A stretch of DNA of 42,551 nt from Chloroflexota bacterium (GCA_016210285.1 JACQUN010000077.1:1-42551); one strand, 5' to 3'; counted from the first letter of the stretch, positions 15,230 to 23,804 are shown. The notes: generated by a model not told the origin, from the letters alone. Numbers and translations are program-made.

Positions 15230-16186
15230 CTACGAGCCAGCCATCGCTTGTATGGTCGCCAGGTCACCGATGTTCATCACCTGGGCATCCCTGCTTATCC
15301 GCTTGACCAGGCTGCTCAGCACCTTTCCTGGCCCAATCTCGTAGAAGGTGGAGGCGCCCGCCCTCAGCATGTAGCCAACGGAGCGCTTCCACTGGACACA
15401 GGAGCAGAGCTGCTGCACGAGGTCCTGCTTCAGAGCCGAACCGGTCGTCAGGGGGCGTCCGCTGCAGTTTGCGATGATGGGCACCCTCGGGTTCCGGAAC
15501 CGCACCTGTGCCAGCGCCGCGGCCATCCCCTCGACGGCTGGCTCCATCAGCGCGGAGTGGAAGGCGCCGCTCACCTGGAGGGTGATGATGCGCTTGGCGC
15601 CCCGGATGGAGGCCAGGTCCAGGGCGCGGGCCAGGGCGAGCCGTTCCCCGGCGATGACAATCTGGTCCTCAGCGTTGACGTTGGAGATCTGCGTGCCTGT
15701 CTCCCGGCAGATCTCCTCCAAAGTCAGCTCATCCAGGCCAAGCACAGCACCCATGCCGCCAGGGCGCAAATCGGAGGCTTCCTGCATCAAACGGCCGCGC
15801 AGGCTCACCAGGCGAGCAGCATCAGGAAGATCCAGCACCCCTGCGGCCACCAGGGCACTGTATTCGCCGAGGCTGTGCCCCGCTATGCAGGAGGGCGCGG
15901 GCACCTGCTGAGGGCCCAACCGCTCTTCCATGGCCGCCAGACACGCCATGCTCATGGCGAGGATGGCCGGCTGAGCATTGACCGTCCTGGTGAGCTCTTC
16001 GGCGGGACCCCCCAGGATGAGAGCGGTCAACGGCGTCCCCAGGGCCTCATCCACACTCTGGAAGACGGCGCGAGCCGCTGGGGAGTGTTCGTACAGTTCC
16101 CGGCCCATGCCTACTTGCTGGCTCCCCTGTCCCGGGAAGAGGTAGGCCACCCGGCCCCCAAGGGCTGTTGCTCCCTGAACCACCAT
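15230..16186 (-). CDS. fabD: Malonyl-CoA:ACP transacylase
   Basis: A 318-residue enzyme loading malonyl groups from CoA onto ACP for fatty acid elongation. YLFPGQGSQQVGMG opens the fold, the nucleophile Ser105 sits in GHSLGEYSA, the catalytic His210 in SGAFHSALM, and FYEIGPGKVLSSLVKR is near the end. Length is typical. The ATG at 16186 follows TAGGAG with 7-base spacing. The neighbours rpmF and yceD upstream and nusB and acpP downstream form the familiar lipid/ribosome cluster, here lacking plsX, fabH and fabG. Confidence 0.95.
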   Translation of the reverse strand: MVVQGATALGGRVAYLFPGQGSQQVGMGRELYEHSPAARAVFQSVDEALGTPLTALILGGPAEELTRTVNAQPAILAMSMACLAAMEERLGPQQVPAPSCIAGHSLGEYSALVAAGVLDLPDAARLVSLRGRLMQEASDLRPGGMGAVLGLDELTLEEICRETGTQISNVNAEDQIVIAGERLALARALDLASIRGAKRIITLQVSGAFHSALMEPAVEGMAAALAQVRFRNPRVPIIANCSGRPLTTGSALKQDLVQQLCSCVQWKRSVGYMLRAGASTFYEIGPGKVLSSLVKRISRDAQVMNIGDLATIQAMAGS

Positions 16187-16260
16187 GCGACAACTCCTAG
16201 TAGTGCAGTCTGCTCCCCTGGACGGACACGCCTACAGAGACATCGGACAGGGTGCTTTGG

Positions 16261-16458
16261 CTAGCCAGGAGCCTGCTCTTCCCGGACCTTCACCACTTCA
16301 CGTCCCCGGTAGTAGCCGCACGTGGGACATACGTGATGAGGCAGCTTCGCGCTCTGGCACTGTGGGCAACGGCTGAGCCCAACAGCACGGATCCGATAGT
16401 GGGCAGCACGGCGACGCTGCTTGGCTTTGGAGAGTTGTTTCTTCGGGAGAGGGGGCAT
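16261..16458 (-). CDS. rpmF: 50S ribosomal protein L32
   Basis: A 65-residue bL32. The N-terminus PPLPKKQLSKAKQRRRAAH is the basic tail, followed by a zinc ribbon with CPQC (31-34) and CPTC (44-47) and the GYYRGREVV end. It lies 19 bases after yceD, as in many bacteria. Confidence 0.95.
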   Translation of the reverse strand: MPPLPKKQLSKAKQRRRAAHYRIRAVGLSRCPQCQSAKLPHHVCPTCGYYRGREVVKVREEQAPG

Positions 16459-16477
16459 CAGCCAACTCCTTCCATGT

Positions 16478-17005
16478 CTATCGGTTCTGGTGCGCCAGAA
16501 GCTTCAAAAGCTCATTCCAGCGGGGTTCAACGCGGGGTGTCCCGCAGTCACACGCGACCTCATTCCGATTGCCGCCGCAGACAGGGCACAGGCCACGGCA
16601 GTCGTCCTGGCAAAGGGGTTTCATCGGCTGGCTCGTTATCGCATACTGGCGGACCGCTTCTAGCAGGTCCAGCATATGGTGTTCGTCAATGCGAAAAGCC
16701 CCCTGCTCCTGGTCAGTCACGGGCAGCGAGATGCCAGTCACGATGTCCAGCGTCGGGAGATACTCCTCGTCAAACCGAATGGTGAGGGGTTGCTGGTATT
16801 CGGCAAGACACCGGCCGCACACACTGGCCGCCCTGGTCTGCAGGGTGCCCTGCACCCAGATACCTCTGTCCGTTTTGGTGAACTTCACCTCGCCCCGGAC
16901 CCACGCGACACCCGCGTCCTCCAAGCGAGGGAAGATCTCATCCAGGGTGTCCTGGCGGAAGGAGCCGACTGCCTCTTTCAGGAGTTGGGCGACGTTGAAC
17001 CGCAT
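16478..17005 (-). CDS. yceD: YceD family (DUF177) protein
   Basis: A 175-residue member of the YceD/DUF177 family, linked with 23S rRNA accumulation and nearly always upstream of rpmF. It shows the CGRC motif (63-66) in VCGRCLAEYQQPL, the acidic LDLLEAVRQYAITSQPMKPLC segment, and a C-terminal CQDDCRGLCPVCGGNRNEVACDC. The last block supplies six cysteines likely to bind zinc. It is the first gene after a consensus promoter. Confidence 0.9.
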   Translation of the reverse strand: MRFNVAQLLKEAVGSFRQDTLDEIFPRLEDAGVAWVRGEVKFTKTDRGIWVQGTLQTRAASVCGRCLAEYQQPLTIRFDEEYLPTLDIVTGISLPVTDQEQGAFRIDEHHMLDLLEAVRQYAITSQPMKPLCQDDCRGLCPVCGGNRNEVACDCGTPRVEPRWNELLKLLAHQNR

Positions 17006-17043
17006 CTCTCCGCTTCCCGGCTGTGCACCTATACAAGCTCCGA

Positions 17044-17072
17044 ATTGTACTTCACGCTACCCCTTGTGTCAA
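17044..17072 (-). promoter_or_regulatory. Consensus sigma-70 promoter for the yceD-acpP operon
   Basis: On the minus strand TTGACA (17072-17067), 17 bases, then TACAAT (17049-17044): eleven of twelve consensus positions. A leader of about 30 bases precedes the yceD ATG. It is the strongest promoter in the window. Confidence 0.82.
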
Positions 17073-17109
17073 GGGCGTATGCTGATGTACTCGTCCAGCA
17101 GGGTCTCGT

Positions 17110-17198
17110 GGTTATCACCCCGAGCCCTTCAGCAACTCAGGGTAAACTCCGCGAAGGGTCTGGGGTAGGGGAAAGAAGCCCGGCCCCCCCAGATTCTT
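17110..17198. repeat. 89-base dispersed repeat, copy 1
   Basis: It is nearly identical to the reverse complement of 38206-38294 (five differences counted by eye over 89 bases). It contains TCAGGGTAAACTCC..GAAGGGTCTGGGG and ends in CAGATTCTT, the same end module seen at 76. It lies in the divergent space between yceD and the oxidoreductase operon and contains no gene. Confidence 0.75.
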
Positions 17199-17276
17199 CA
17201 TCACTCCGCTCCCAATCATGACGGGCACGACACTGCCAGCAGAACCGAAAGACCCTGAGCCCTCTCCACCCCGCCC

Positions 17277-17305
17277 TTGACACGCCTTTCTGGGTGGGCT
17301 AAGGT
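17277..17305 (+). promoter_or_regulatory. Promoter of the 2-oxoacid oxidoreductase operon
   Basis: A perfect TTGACA (17277-17282), 17 bases, then TAAGGT (17300-17305). A leader of about 40 bases contains the AGGAGG ribosome site before the ATG at 17354. Confidence 0.65.
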
Positions 17306-17353
17306 GGAAAGGATTGGGTTGCGTCTGCCCGGCAAGCTACGAGAGGAGGGGTG

Positions 17354-18409
17354 ATGGCCCAGAGCAAGGAGCTCAATCTGGTCTCTATGTCTGGACAGGG
17401 CTCGGTGCAGGCCGGCGAGGCCCTGGCCAAGGTATACGCCCAGCAGGGCTGGTTTGTCTCCGTGAACGTGTATCCGGGCACCCGCGCAAGGAGTGCACCG
17501 GTTCTCAACTACATCAAGATCTCCGACTCCCCCGCCCTGGCGAGCTGCGCCAACTACCACCCCTCGGAGGCCATCGTCTTCCAGGAGGAGCTGCTGCTGA
17601 CAGCCAGGGAGAACACCCATGAGCTCATCGCCGACGCCATCGGCAGGATGAAGCAGGGGGTCCTCCTGGTCAACTCCCCCAAGGCCCCGGGGGAGATCGA
17701 GCTCCCCTTCGACTTCCAGGGGGTCGTTGCCACCGTGGACGCCACAGGCATCGCCGAGCGGCTCCTGAAGCGCACCCCTCCTCCCGTGGGACTCACCCTT
17801 CTGGGGGCCTACACCCGAATCACGGAGAGCATGGACCTGGAGCTGCTGCTGGAGGTCATCAAGGAGACCTTCCCGGGCTCTGTCGGGCTGCGGAATGCCC
17901 AGGCGACGCTGGAGGCCTACCAGAAGGTGCAGGTCATCGGCGGAGTCCAGTTCCGCGTGGCGCGGCAGCCCGCCCGGCTCAAGCTCGCCAAGGTGGAGGA
18001 GCTGCCCCAGTACTACCGCTTTGACCGGTACGACCTGCTGGCTGGCTTCAGCAAGGGAAGCCCCTTCATCTGGCGGGACAAGGTCCCCATCTGCGAGGAC
18101 TCGAAGTGCACCTGCCCGGGCTCCTGCGTCAGTGAGGTGATGTGTCCCGACGGCACCGGGTTCATCGTCCGCCAGGGCCTGCCCCAGCAGGGCTACCGCA
18201 TTGACGTGGACTACTGCCGTGGCTGCGGCATCTGTGTGGAGGTCTGCGTCGGCCACGCCCTGCGCATGGTGGACGAGGACGAGGTGCGCAGGGAGCGCCC
18301 CAGGTACGAGGGGATTACCGTCGAGCCGTACCTGAAGGAGCCCGCCGGGCAGCAACGCCGCGGCGCCGATGCTCGGCAGCGCTCCCCCGTCGCGCAGGAG
18401 AAGAGGTGA
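17354..18409 (+). CDS. 2-oxoacid:ferredoxin oxidoreductase, fused gamma/delta subunit
   Basis: A 351-residue protein. Residues 1 to about 190 match the gamma subunit of pyruvate-type ferredoxin oxidoreductases (SMSGQGSVQAGEALAKVYAQQGWFV, ARSAPVLNYIKISD, GAYTRITESMDLELL). Residues about 220-310 are a delta-like ferredoxin domain. The second cluster motif is nearly canonical, C288-x2-C291-x2-C294-x3-C298 followed by V rather than P. The first is rearranged (C247, C252, C254, C258, C264). The C-terminal tail is charged and probably disordered. With alpha and beta it would oxidatively decarboxylate a 2-oxoacid to acyl-CoA and reduce ferredoxin, or run in reverse. GTG at 17351 is possible; ATG at 17354 is chosen. 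The stop overlaps the alpha start (TGATG). Confidence 0.82.
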   Translation: MAQSKELNLVSMSGQGSVQAGEALAKVYAQQGWFVSVNVYPGTRARSAPVLNYIKISDSPALASCANYHPSEAIVFQEELLLTARENTHELIADAIGRMKQGVLLVNSPKAPGEIELPFDFQGVVATVDATGIAERLLKRTPPPVGLTLLGAYTRITESMDLELLLEVIKETFPGSVGLRNAQATLEAYQKVQVIGGVQFRVARQPARLKLAKVEELPQYYRFDRYDLLAGFSKGSPFIWRDKVPICEDSKCTCPGSCVSEVMCPDGTGFIVRQGLPQQGYRIDVDYCRGCGICVEVCVGHALRMVDEDEVRRERPRYEGITVEPYLKEPAGQQRRGADARQRSPVAQEKR

Positions 18410-19665
18410 TGGCCACCCGGGTCCCTGTCAAGCGCAACGCCTTTACGGGCAACAAGGCAGCGGCTCATGCCCTTCAGCTTGCCCGCATCCAGGTCCTCTG
18501 CTTCTTCCCCATCGGCCCGTCTGATGAGGTTGGGGAAGAGGCCTCCCGCCTGATCCAGAAGGGGGAGCTGAATGCCAAGCTCATCGAACTGGAGAACGAG
18601 CGCAGCGTGATGAACGCCCAGATCACTGCAACCCAGGCGGGAGTTCGCTGCTCCTTTGCCACCAACTCGGAGGGGCTCCTCATCGCTGCCCAGCAGCTCC
18701 TGTTCGCCTCCTACGCCCGCATCCCTATGGTGGTGGTGGTGGCCCACCGGGCGCTGGAGCCCCCTGCGGTGGTGCGCAGTGATGACCAGGACACCATCAT
18801 GTACCGGGACATCCACTGGCTCCACTACCACTGTGAGAACGCCCAGGATGTCCTGGACACGCTCATCCAGGCCTACCGGGTCAGCGAGCACCCCTCGGTC
18901 CTCCTGCCCGCCTTTGTGACCTATGATGGCTGGGAGGTCTCCCACAACAGCTATCCTGTCCAGCTTCCCAGCCAGGAGGCGGTGGATCGCTTCCTGCCCC
19001 CCTTCCGGCTGCCGCCGGAGCTGGACTTCGTGAAGAACCTGGACTTCGCCGCCTACTACTCCGGCCCGCGCATGAGCGGCTACGGCTACATTGACGTGGA
19101 ACGGGAGTACATGGAGCGGCGCTACCAGTTGGACCATGCCCTCAACGTCACCGCCAAAGAGGTCATCAGGAAGGCCCACGGGGAGTACCGTGAGCTCATG
19201 GGCCGGGGCTACGGCGGCCTTATCGAGACCTACAAGATGGAGGACGCCCAGGTAGCGGTCGTCGCTATGGGTTCCCTCTCCGCCACCTCTCGCTTCGCCG
19301 TGGACCTGCTGCGGGAGCAGGGGAAAGCCGTGGGGCTGGTGAAGGTCCGCACATTCCGCCCCTTCCCCAGCGAGGACCTGGTGGAGGCCCTGAAGAGCGT
19401 CAAGGCTGCGGTGGTGCTGGACCGCAACCCTGTGGCGGCGGTCTATCACGACCTGCGCAGTGCCCTCTTCGGCCAGCCAAAGCCCCCTATGGTGTTGGGC
19501 CGGGTGGTTGGGCTGGGCGGCCGGGACGTGACCTACTACAGCGTGATGTACGCCGTGGAAGAGGCGATGGACGCCGTGCGCAAGGGCCGGCCTCAGCAGG
19601 AGCTGGCCTGGCACTTCGAGGTGATCGAGGACGAGGAGATGCTGGCCAAGGCCCTCCGGCGGTAG
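18409..19665 (+). CDS. 2-oxoacid:ferredoxin oxidoreductase alpha subunit (divergent)
   Basis: A 418-residue alpha subunit. It has the N-terminal pyrimidine-type TPP half (TGNKAAAHALQLARIQVL, ENERSVMNAQITATQAGVRCSFATNSEGLL, HPSVLLPAFVTYDGWEVSH). It also has a C-terminal transketolase-C-like domain (DAQVAVVAMGSLSATSRFAVDLLREQGKAVGLVKVRTFRPFP). The usual YPITPxTE substrate-loop motif reads FPIGPSDE (33-40), replacing the conserved Thr with Gly, so the substrate may differ from pyruvate. It starts on the last base of the gamma/delta stop. It is separated from beta by a palindromic element of 140 bases. Confidence 0.82.
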   Translation: MATRVPVKRNAFTGNKAAAHALQLARIQVLCFFPIGPSDEVGEEASRLIQKGELNAKLIELENERSVMNAQITATQAGVRCSFATNSEGLLIAAQQLLFASYARIPMVVVVAHRALEPPAVVRSDDQDTIMYRDIHWLHYHCENAQDVLDTLIQAYRVSEHPSVLLPAFVTYDGWEVSHNSYPVQLPSQEAVDRFLPPFRLPPELDFVKNLDFAAYYSGPRMSGYGYIDVEREYMERRYQLDHALNVTAKEVIRKAHGEYRELMGRGYGGLIETYKMEDAQVAVVAMGSLSATSRFAVDLLREQGKAVGLVKVRTFRPFPSEDLVEALKSVKAAVVLDRNPVAAVYHDLRSALFGQPKPPMVLGRVVGLGGRDVTYYSVMYAVEEAMDAVRKGRPQQELAWHFEVIEDEEMLAKALRR

Positions 19666-19711
19666 ACCGGCATCGCCGTTCTGGTCTGAGGAGCGTTCGC
19701 CCCCACGAGTA

Positions 19712-19851
19712 CCTACTTGCAGAAAAGGGCGTCATAATCAACCGCTCATGGTTCGACAAGCTCACCACGAGCGGTTCACCCTTCGACAAGCTCAGGGTGA
19801 GCGGGCTTGGGGCGGATCTTGTGTGCGCTGATTTACGAAACTAAGTACTAG
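19712..19851. repeat. Palindromic MITE-like element, unoccupied copy
   Basis: A 140-base unit between the alpha and beta genes. One end is ACCTACTTGCAG (from 19711), the other CTAAGTACTAG (19841-19851), an imperfect terminal inverted pair. The core holds two palindromes built on TTCGACAAGCTC: CCGCTC..GAGCGG (19743-19774) and TCACCCT..AGGGTGA (19776-19800). Both ends and both palindrome halves recur, split around a DUF1697 gene, at 32198-33088. The operon presumably reads through it as an RNA hairpin pair. Confidence 0.75.
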
Positions 19852-19863
19852 CAAGGAGAGGCA

Positions 19864-20727
19864 ATGCCCATCAAGATGGTGATGGAGACCCCCGAAAAGC
19901 GGGTCTTCATGAATGTCACGGCCAACCAGTGCCCCGGGTGCCCGGAAAACCTGGCAACCCGCCTGGTGATGCACATCGCCTTTGACACCCTGAACGACCA
20001 GAAGCCCATCATCTTTGGCCAGGGCTGTGGCATTGGGCGGGACTTCCTCCAGCGCAGCGGCCTGGGCACCCACGATAGCGGCATCGTGGGGATGCTCACC
20101 GCCATGCAGGTCCGGGGGATTGAACGGCCCATCATTGTCATTGACGGGGATGGGCAGATCGACCTGGGCCTGGAGGACCTGGCCACGGGCTTCCAGCAGG
20201 GCTACAAGTACCTGCACGTGGTATGCGATAACCAGGCGCACGCTGCCAGCGGTAGCCACGCCACGGGCAGCACCCACCCCCTGGCGCGCACGGGTGTCCG
20301 CCCATCGGGGAAGCTGCGCCACCCCAAGCATTTCACTCTCATGCTGATGTTCAGCGGCGCCGAGTATGTCGCCACCGCCTCCGTCTCCCACCCCCAGGAC
20401 CTGGAGCGGAAGATCAAGAACGCCGTCACCCGCATGCCCGCCTTCATCCAGGTCCTTACCCCCTGCAACCCCTCCTGGGGGTACGACGACCACCGAGGGG
20501 TCGAGGTATCGCGCCTGGCCGTGGAGTGCGGCATCTGGCCTCTCTACGAGTGGAAGGACGGGGTTTTCCAGCGGCAGAACATCCCTCGCAAGGCAACCGT
20601 GCGGGACTATATCAGCCCCCAGCGCCGCTATGCCCACCTGGCCGACGCCGATGTGGCGCTGCTGGAGGGGTATGTGGCAGAGCTTGACAGCATGCTCGGC
20701 AAGCTGGCGAGGGGCTTTGTCGGGTAG
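19864..20727 (+). CDS. 2-oxoacid:ferredoxin oxidoreductase beta subunit
   Basis: A 287-residue TPP-binding beta subunit. The CPGCPE motif (C23, C26) supplies part of the proximal iron-sulfur site. The TPP/Mg motif is GDGQIDLGLEDL (95-106) ending at N123 in CDNQAH, followed by the ATGSTH segment and RMPAFIQVLTPCNPSWGYD near 185-205. It is shorter and more divergent than typical PorB, as with its alpha partner. The ATG at 19864 follows AAGGAGAGGCA, which lies just outside the palindromic element. It is 18 bases from the acyl-CoA synthetase, so probably one operon. Confidence 0.82.
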   Translation: MPIKMVMETPEKRVFMNVTANQCPGCPENLATRLVMHIAFDTLNDQKPIIFGQGCGIGRDFLQRSGLGTHDSGIVGMLTAMQVRGIERPIIVIDGDGQIDLGLEDLATGFQQGYKYLHVVCDNQAHAASGSHATGSTHPLARTGVRPSGKLRHPKHFTLMLMFSGAEYVATASVSHPQDLERKIKNAVTRMPAFIQVLTPCNPSWGYDDHRGVEVSRLAVECGIWPLYEWKDGVFQRQNIPRKATVRDYISPQRRYAHLADADVALLEGYVAELDSMLGKLARGFVG

Positions 20728-20745
20728 GGGGGTCTTCGAGAGAGA

Positions 20746-22386
20746 ATGGTGATGGACCGACCCTGGCTGCGCTTCTATCCCCAGCATGTGCCACCAGGCC
20801 TCGAGTACCCCCGGGTGCCTCTCTACCGGCTGCTCCAGGACGCTGCTGCCCGCTTCCCGGCACGCGCCGCCATCCTCTTCTGCGATGGCGAGGGCGGCCA
20901 GGAGCTCTCGGCGCTCAGCTACCGCGCCCTGAACGAGGAGTCCGACCGTGTCGCTGCTGCCCTGGCCGCCCTGGGGATACGCAAGGCCGAGCGAGTAGCC
21001 TACTTCCTCCAGAACTCGCCGGAGCTGGTGGCGAGCTTCTATGGGATCCTCAAGGCCGGGGCGGTGGCAGTCCCCTGCAACCCCATGTACCGGCGTGAGG
21101 AGCTGGGCCACCAGCTCCGGGATTCCGGGGCAGTGGCCCTCATCACTGAGCCCGACCTCTATCCTCTTGTACGAGAGGTGCGCGCCGAAACCCCTCTGGG
21201 GCACGTCATCCTTACCGGAGGCTGCCCTTCCCCAGAGGGGGCGCACTCCTTCGAGGCGCTGGTGCGGGGCCACCAGCCCACAGGCCAGCACCCGCTTCTG
21301 GACCCGATGCAGGACCTGGCCCTCCTCCCCTACACGGGGGGCACCACCGGGGTGCCCAAAGGAGCCATGCTTACCCACTACAACCTGGTGGCCAACGCCA
21401 TCCAGTTTGCGCGCTGGTACGGGTATCGGGAGGGAGAAGAGGTCTTCATCGCCGCGCTCCCCCTCTTCCACATCGGCGGCATCGCCGGGGTCATGACCGT
21501 CCCCCTGGCGGTCGGGGCCACCATCGTGCTCTTCCGCCGCTTTCACGCCCGCGGAGTGCTGCGGGCCGTCCAGGGCTACCGGGCCTCCCGCTTCCTGGGC
21601 GTGCCCACCATGTATATCGCAGCCCTCAACCTCGAGGACGCCCACTCCTTCGACCTCTCTTCCCTTGAGCCCAGCCGCACCGGTGCTGCGCCCCTGCCGG
21701 CCAGGGTGAAGCATGACTTCGACTCCCTGGTAGGACACGAGGCGCTTGTCGAGGGGTACGGGCTGACGGAGACATCCCCCCTGACCCATGCCAACCCTGT
21801 CCACCGGGCCAGGGCGGGCTCCATCGGCGTTCCCCTGCCAGACACCGATGCCCGCATCGTGGACGCTGACGAAGGGACCAGGGTGGTACCGGTGAGTGAG
21901 GTGGGGGAGCTGGTGCTGCGCGGACCCCAGGTCATGAAGGGGTACTGGAACAAGCCGGAGGAGACTGCCGGGGCCATCCGCGACGGCTGGTTCTACACGG
22001 GCGACCTGGCCCGCATGGACGAGGAAGGGTACTTCTACATTGTTGACCGCAAGAAGGACATGATCAACGCCGCAGGCTTCAAGGTCTGGCCCCGGGAGGT
22101 GGAGGAGGTCCTGTACCGGCATCCCCAGGTGCGGCTGGCCGCAGTCGTGGGGGTGCCGGACGCCTACCGGGGTGAGACCGTGAAGGCTGTGGTGGTCTTG
22201 AAGGATCACGATGGCTCGCGTTCCCTGGACGCCTTGCAGCAGGAGATCGTGGCCTTCTGCCGCAGGGAGCTGGCTGCCTACAAGGTGCCCCGCCTGGTGG
22301 AGTTCCGGGACAGCCTCCCCATCAGCGCCGCGGGCAAGGTGCTGCGCCGGGCCCTGCGAGAGACGCCCGGCGGCTCCCAGGCCTGA
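20746..22386 (+). CDS. AMP-dependent long-chain acyl-CoA synthetase
   Basis: A 546-residue ANL-superfamily ligase activating a carboxylic acid with ATP and CoA. The P-loop is YTGGTTGVPKG (196-206), followed by GYGLTETSPLTHANP. GWFYTGDLARMDEEGYFYIVDRKKDMI gives the adenylate-binding and hinge motifs, and the conserved lysine sits in ISAAGKVLRR near the C-terminus. It starts 18 bases after the oxidoreductase beta gene, so acyl-CoA and 2-oxoacid chemistry may be linked (inference). Substrate chain length is not evident. ATG at 20752 is an alternative start. Confidence 0.9.
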   Translation: MVMDRPWLRFYPQHVPPGLEYPRVPLYRLLQDAAARFPARAAILFCDGEGGQELSALSYRALNEESDRVAAALAALGIRKAERVAYFLQNSPELVASFYGILKAGAVAVPCNPMYRREELGHQLRDSGAVALITEPDLYPLVREVRAETPLGHVILTGGCPSPEGAHSFEALVRGHQPTGQHPLLDPMQDLALLPYTGGTTGVPKGAMLTHYNLVANAIQFARWYGYREGEEVFIAALPLFHIGGIAGVMTVPLAVGATIVLFRRFHARGVLRAVQGYRASRFLGVPTMYIAALNLEDAHSFDLSSLEPSRTGAAPLPARVKHDFDSLVGHEALVEGYGLTETSPLTHANPVHRARAGSIGVPLPDTDARIVDADEGTRVVPVSEVGELVLRGPQVMKGYWNKPEETAGAIRDGWFYTGDLARMDEEGYFYIVDRKKDMINAAGFKVWPREVEEVLYRHPQVRLAAVVGVPDAYRGETVKAVVVLKDHDGSRSLDALQQEIVAFCRRELAAYKVPRLVEFRDSLPISAAGKVLRRALRETPGGSQA

Positions 22387-22392
22387 TGCAAT

Positions 22393-22524
22393 CGTTTCAA
22401 AACCTAAAAACTTTTGAGGCCTTACGGGCCCCGCTCACGGTTCGACAAGCTCACCACGAGCGGGGAAGGGTGCTCCGTTCGTCCTGAGCTTGTCGAAGGA
22501 CGGACCGAGCAGGCTCTTGAAACG
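22393..22524. repeat. Palindromic element with CGTTTCAA/TTGAAACG ends
   Basis: A 132-base unit bounded by a perfect 8-base inverted repeat, CGTTTCAA (22393-22400) and TTGAAACG (22517-22524). The core carries the same TTCGACAAGCTC palindrome as the elements at 19712 and 32198 (CCGCTC..GAGCGG) and a second hairpin CGTCCT..AGGACG. The ends differ from those elements, so the core has been captured by, or evolved in, a different frame. It lies between the acyl-CoA synthetase and the TauE-like gene. Confidence 0.65.
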
Positions 22525-22582
22525 AGTTCGTGCAACACGGCTCCTGAGAGCCAGGCGATTTCAGTCTGTTACGTGAGCGTTT

Positions 22583-23410
22583 ATGCTGGAGTGGGTGTCC
22601 CTGGCTCTCCTGGGGTTCGGTGCAGGGGCGTTCGGAGTCATCGTTGGTGCGGGGGGCGGTTTCATCATCGGCCCCCTCTTTATTCTCGTTTTCAGGGTGG
22701 AACCCCGCGTCGCAGTGGGAACGGCGCTTGCCCTGGCCTGGGTCAACAGCGTCTTTGGGACTGTCTCCTACAGCCGACAGCGGCGCATAGACTTCCGGAG
22801 CGGCATCCTTTTTGCCATCGCCGCCACGCCGGGCTCTGTCCTCGGGGCCCAACTCCTCAAGGCGGTTTCGGGTGACCTCTTCCGGGTGCTGTTTGGCGTC
22901 CTCCTTGTGGGCCTGGCGACCCTCCTGGCTCTTCGGCCCCCGGTAGAAAGTGGGCGGCCGGTGCGACTGCCGCCTCACCTTCCTTTCCTGATGGCGCGGC
23001 GACGTTTGGTGACGAGGGCAGGAGATACTCACGAGTATGAGTACAACAGGGGGGTTGTCTTTGCCTTCAACATCATGCTGGGCTTCATCTCCAGCTTCTT
23101 TGGCATCGGCGGCGGTTTCTTGCTCACCCCCGCGCTGGTGTACGCCTTCAACTTCCCCGTGAAGATTGCCACCGCTACCTCCATCTTCGCCCTCTCCCTC
23201 TACACGGCCGTAGGGGCGGGCACCCACCTGGCGCTTGGCAACGTCTCCTTCTTCCCCCTTCTGGTCTTCACTGGCGTGGGCATCGTCCTGGGGGCCCAGG
23301 TAGGAGCGAGCCTGTCCAGATTCCTCACCGGGCCGTGGATCCTGCGCCTGCTGGCCGTTGCCCTGGGCGTGCTGGGCGTCCAGCTCATCCTGCGGGGGGT
23401 GCTGGGCTAG
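22583..23410 (+). CDS. TauE/SafE family anion exporter
   Basis: A 275-residue inner-membrane protein of the TauE/SafE (formerly DUF81) family, associated with export of sulfite, sulfonates or related anions. The two homologous halves are plain: FGAGAFGVIVGAGGGFIIGPL in the first and FISSFFGIGGGFLLTPALVY in the second, each a glycine-rich signature. About seven to eight membrane helices are separated by a polar loop around 115-155. The start ATG at 22583 has only a weak GTGAG upstream. No sulfur genes lie adjacent, so the substrate is open. Confidence 0.87.
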   Translation: MLEWVSLALLGFGAGAFGVIVGAGGGFIIGPLFILVFRVEPRVAVGTALALAWVNSVFGTVSYSRQRRIDFRSGILFAIAATPGSVLGAQLLKAVSGDLFRVLFGVLLVGLATLLALRPPVESGRPVRLPPHLPFLMARRRLVTRAGDTHEYEYNRGVVFAFNIMLGFISSFFGIGGGFLLTPALVYAFNFPVKIATATSIFALSLYTAVGAGTHLALGNVSFFPLLVFTGVGIVLGAQVGASLSRFLTGPWILRLLAVALGVLGVQLILRGVLG

Positions 23411-23804
23411 GGCGGCCCAGGCGCAGGGTGCCAGGGGCGCACCGCAAGGGCGCCGGAGCGTCCTGGGAGCCGTGGCCCATGAGGCAGGGGGAAGCTACGC
23501 GGGGGACGCCGCGATTGTCCTGGTATTGCCTACCAGAAGCTATGCGAGTGCTTGCCATATCCATACCATCCTGCTGTGCCTGGCTTCTCGCTGCTCCCGG
23601 CTGCCATGCCTCCACTGGGGCCTGTGGCAATAGTGCACCCATGAGGGGGGCTGCCGGGGGTCTGCTGTGTCTTGGCCGTCTCGATGTGTCCGACGCTCAG
23701 CCTGGGTCTGCCGGAGGCGTGCCATCAGCAAGAGCTCCGGAGGCAGGGGCCTGCTCAATGCAGCGGGGCCGCCGCTCAGGTATCCTGTGGGGTGCAGCCC
23801 TGTC
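23411..23804. other. Gene-free stretch before acpS
   Basis: About 400 bases without a credible gene on either strand. The only notable structure is a perfect 6-base stem CTGGTA-TTGCC-TACCAG at 23520-23536. A TATCCT at 23781-23786, about 32 bases before the acpS start, is a possible -10. Confidence 0.45.

Noticed and set aside
19741..19803. Possible tRNA or CRISPR signal from repeated GGTTCGAC / TTCGACAAGCTC
   Set aside because: No cloverleaf, acceptor pairing or regular spacer pattern; the repeats are paired palindromes at scattered loci.
19792..22209. 805-codon minus-strand open frame
   Set aside because: It lies opposite the oxidoreductase beta and acyl-CoA synthetase genes, crosses a repeat element and shows no recognisable motif.
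22414..22875. 153-codon plus-strand frame through the repeat at 22393
   Set aside because: It reads through the palindromic element and overlaps the TauE-like gene in another frame; no family character.
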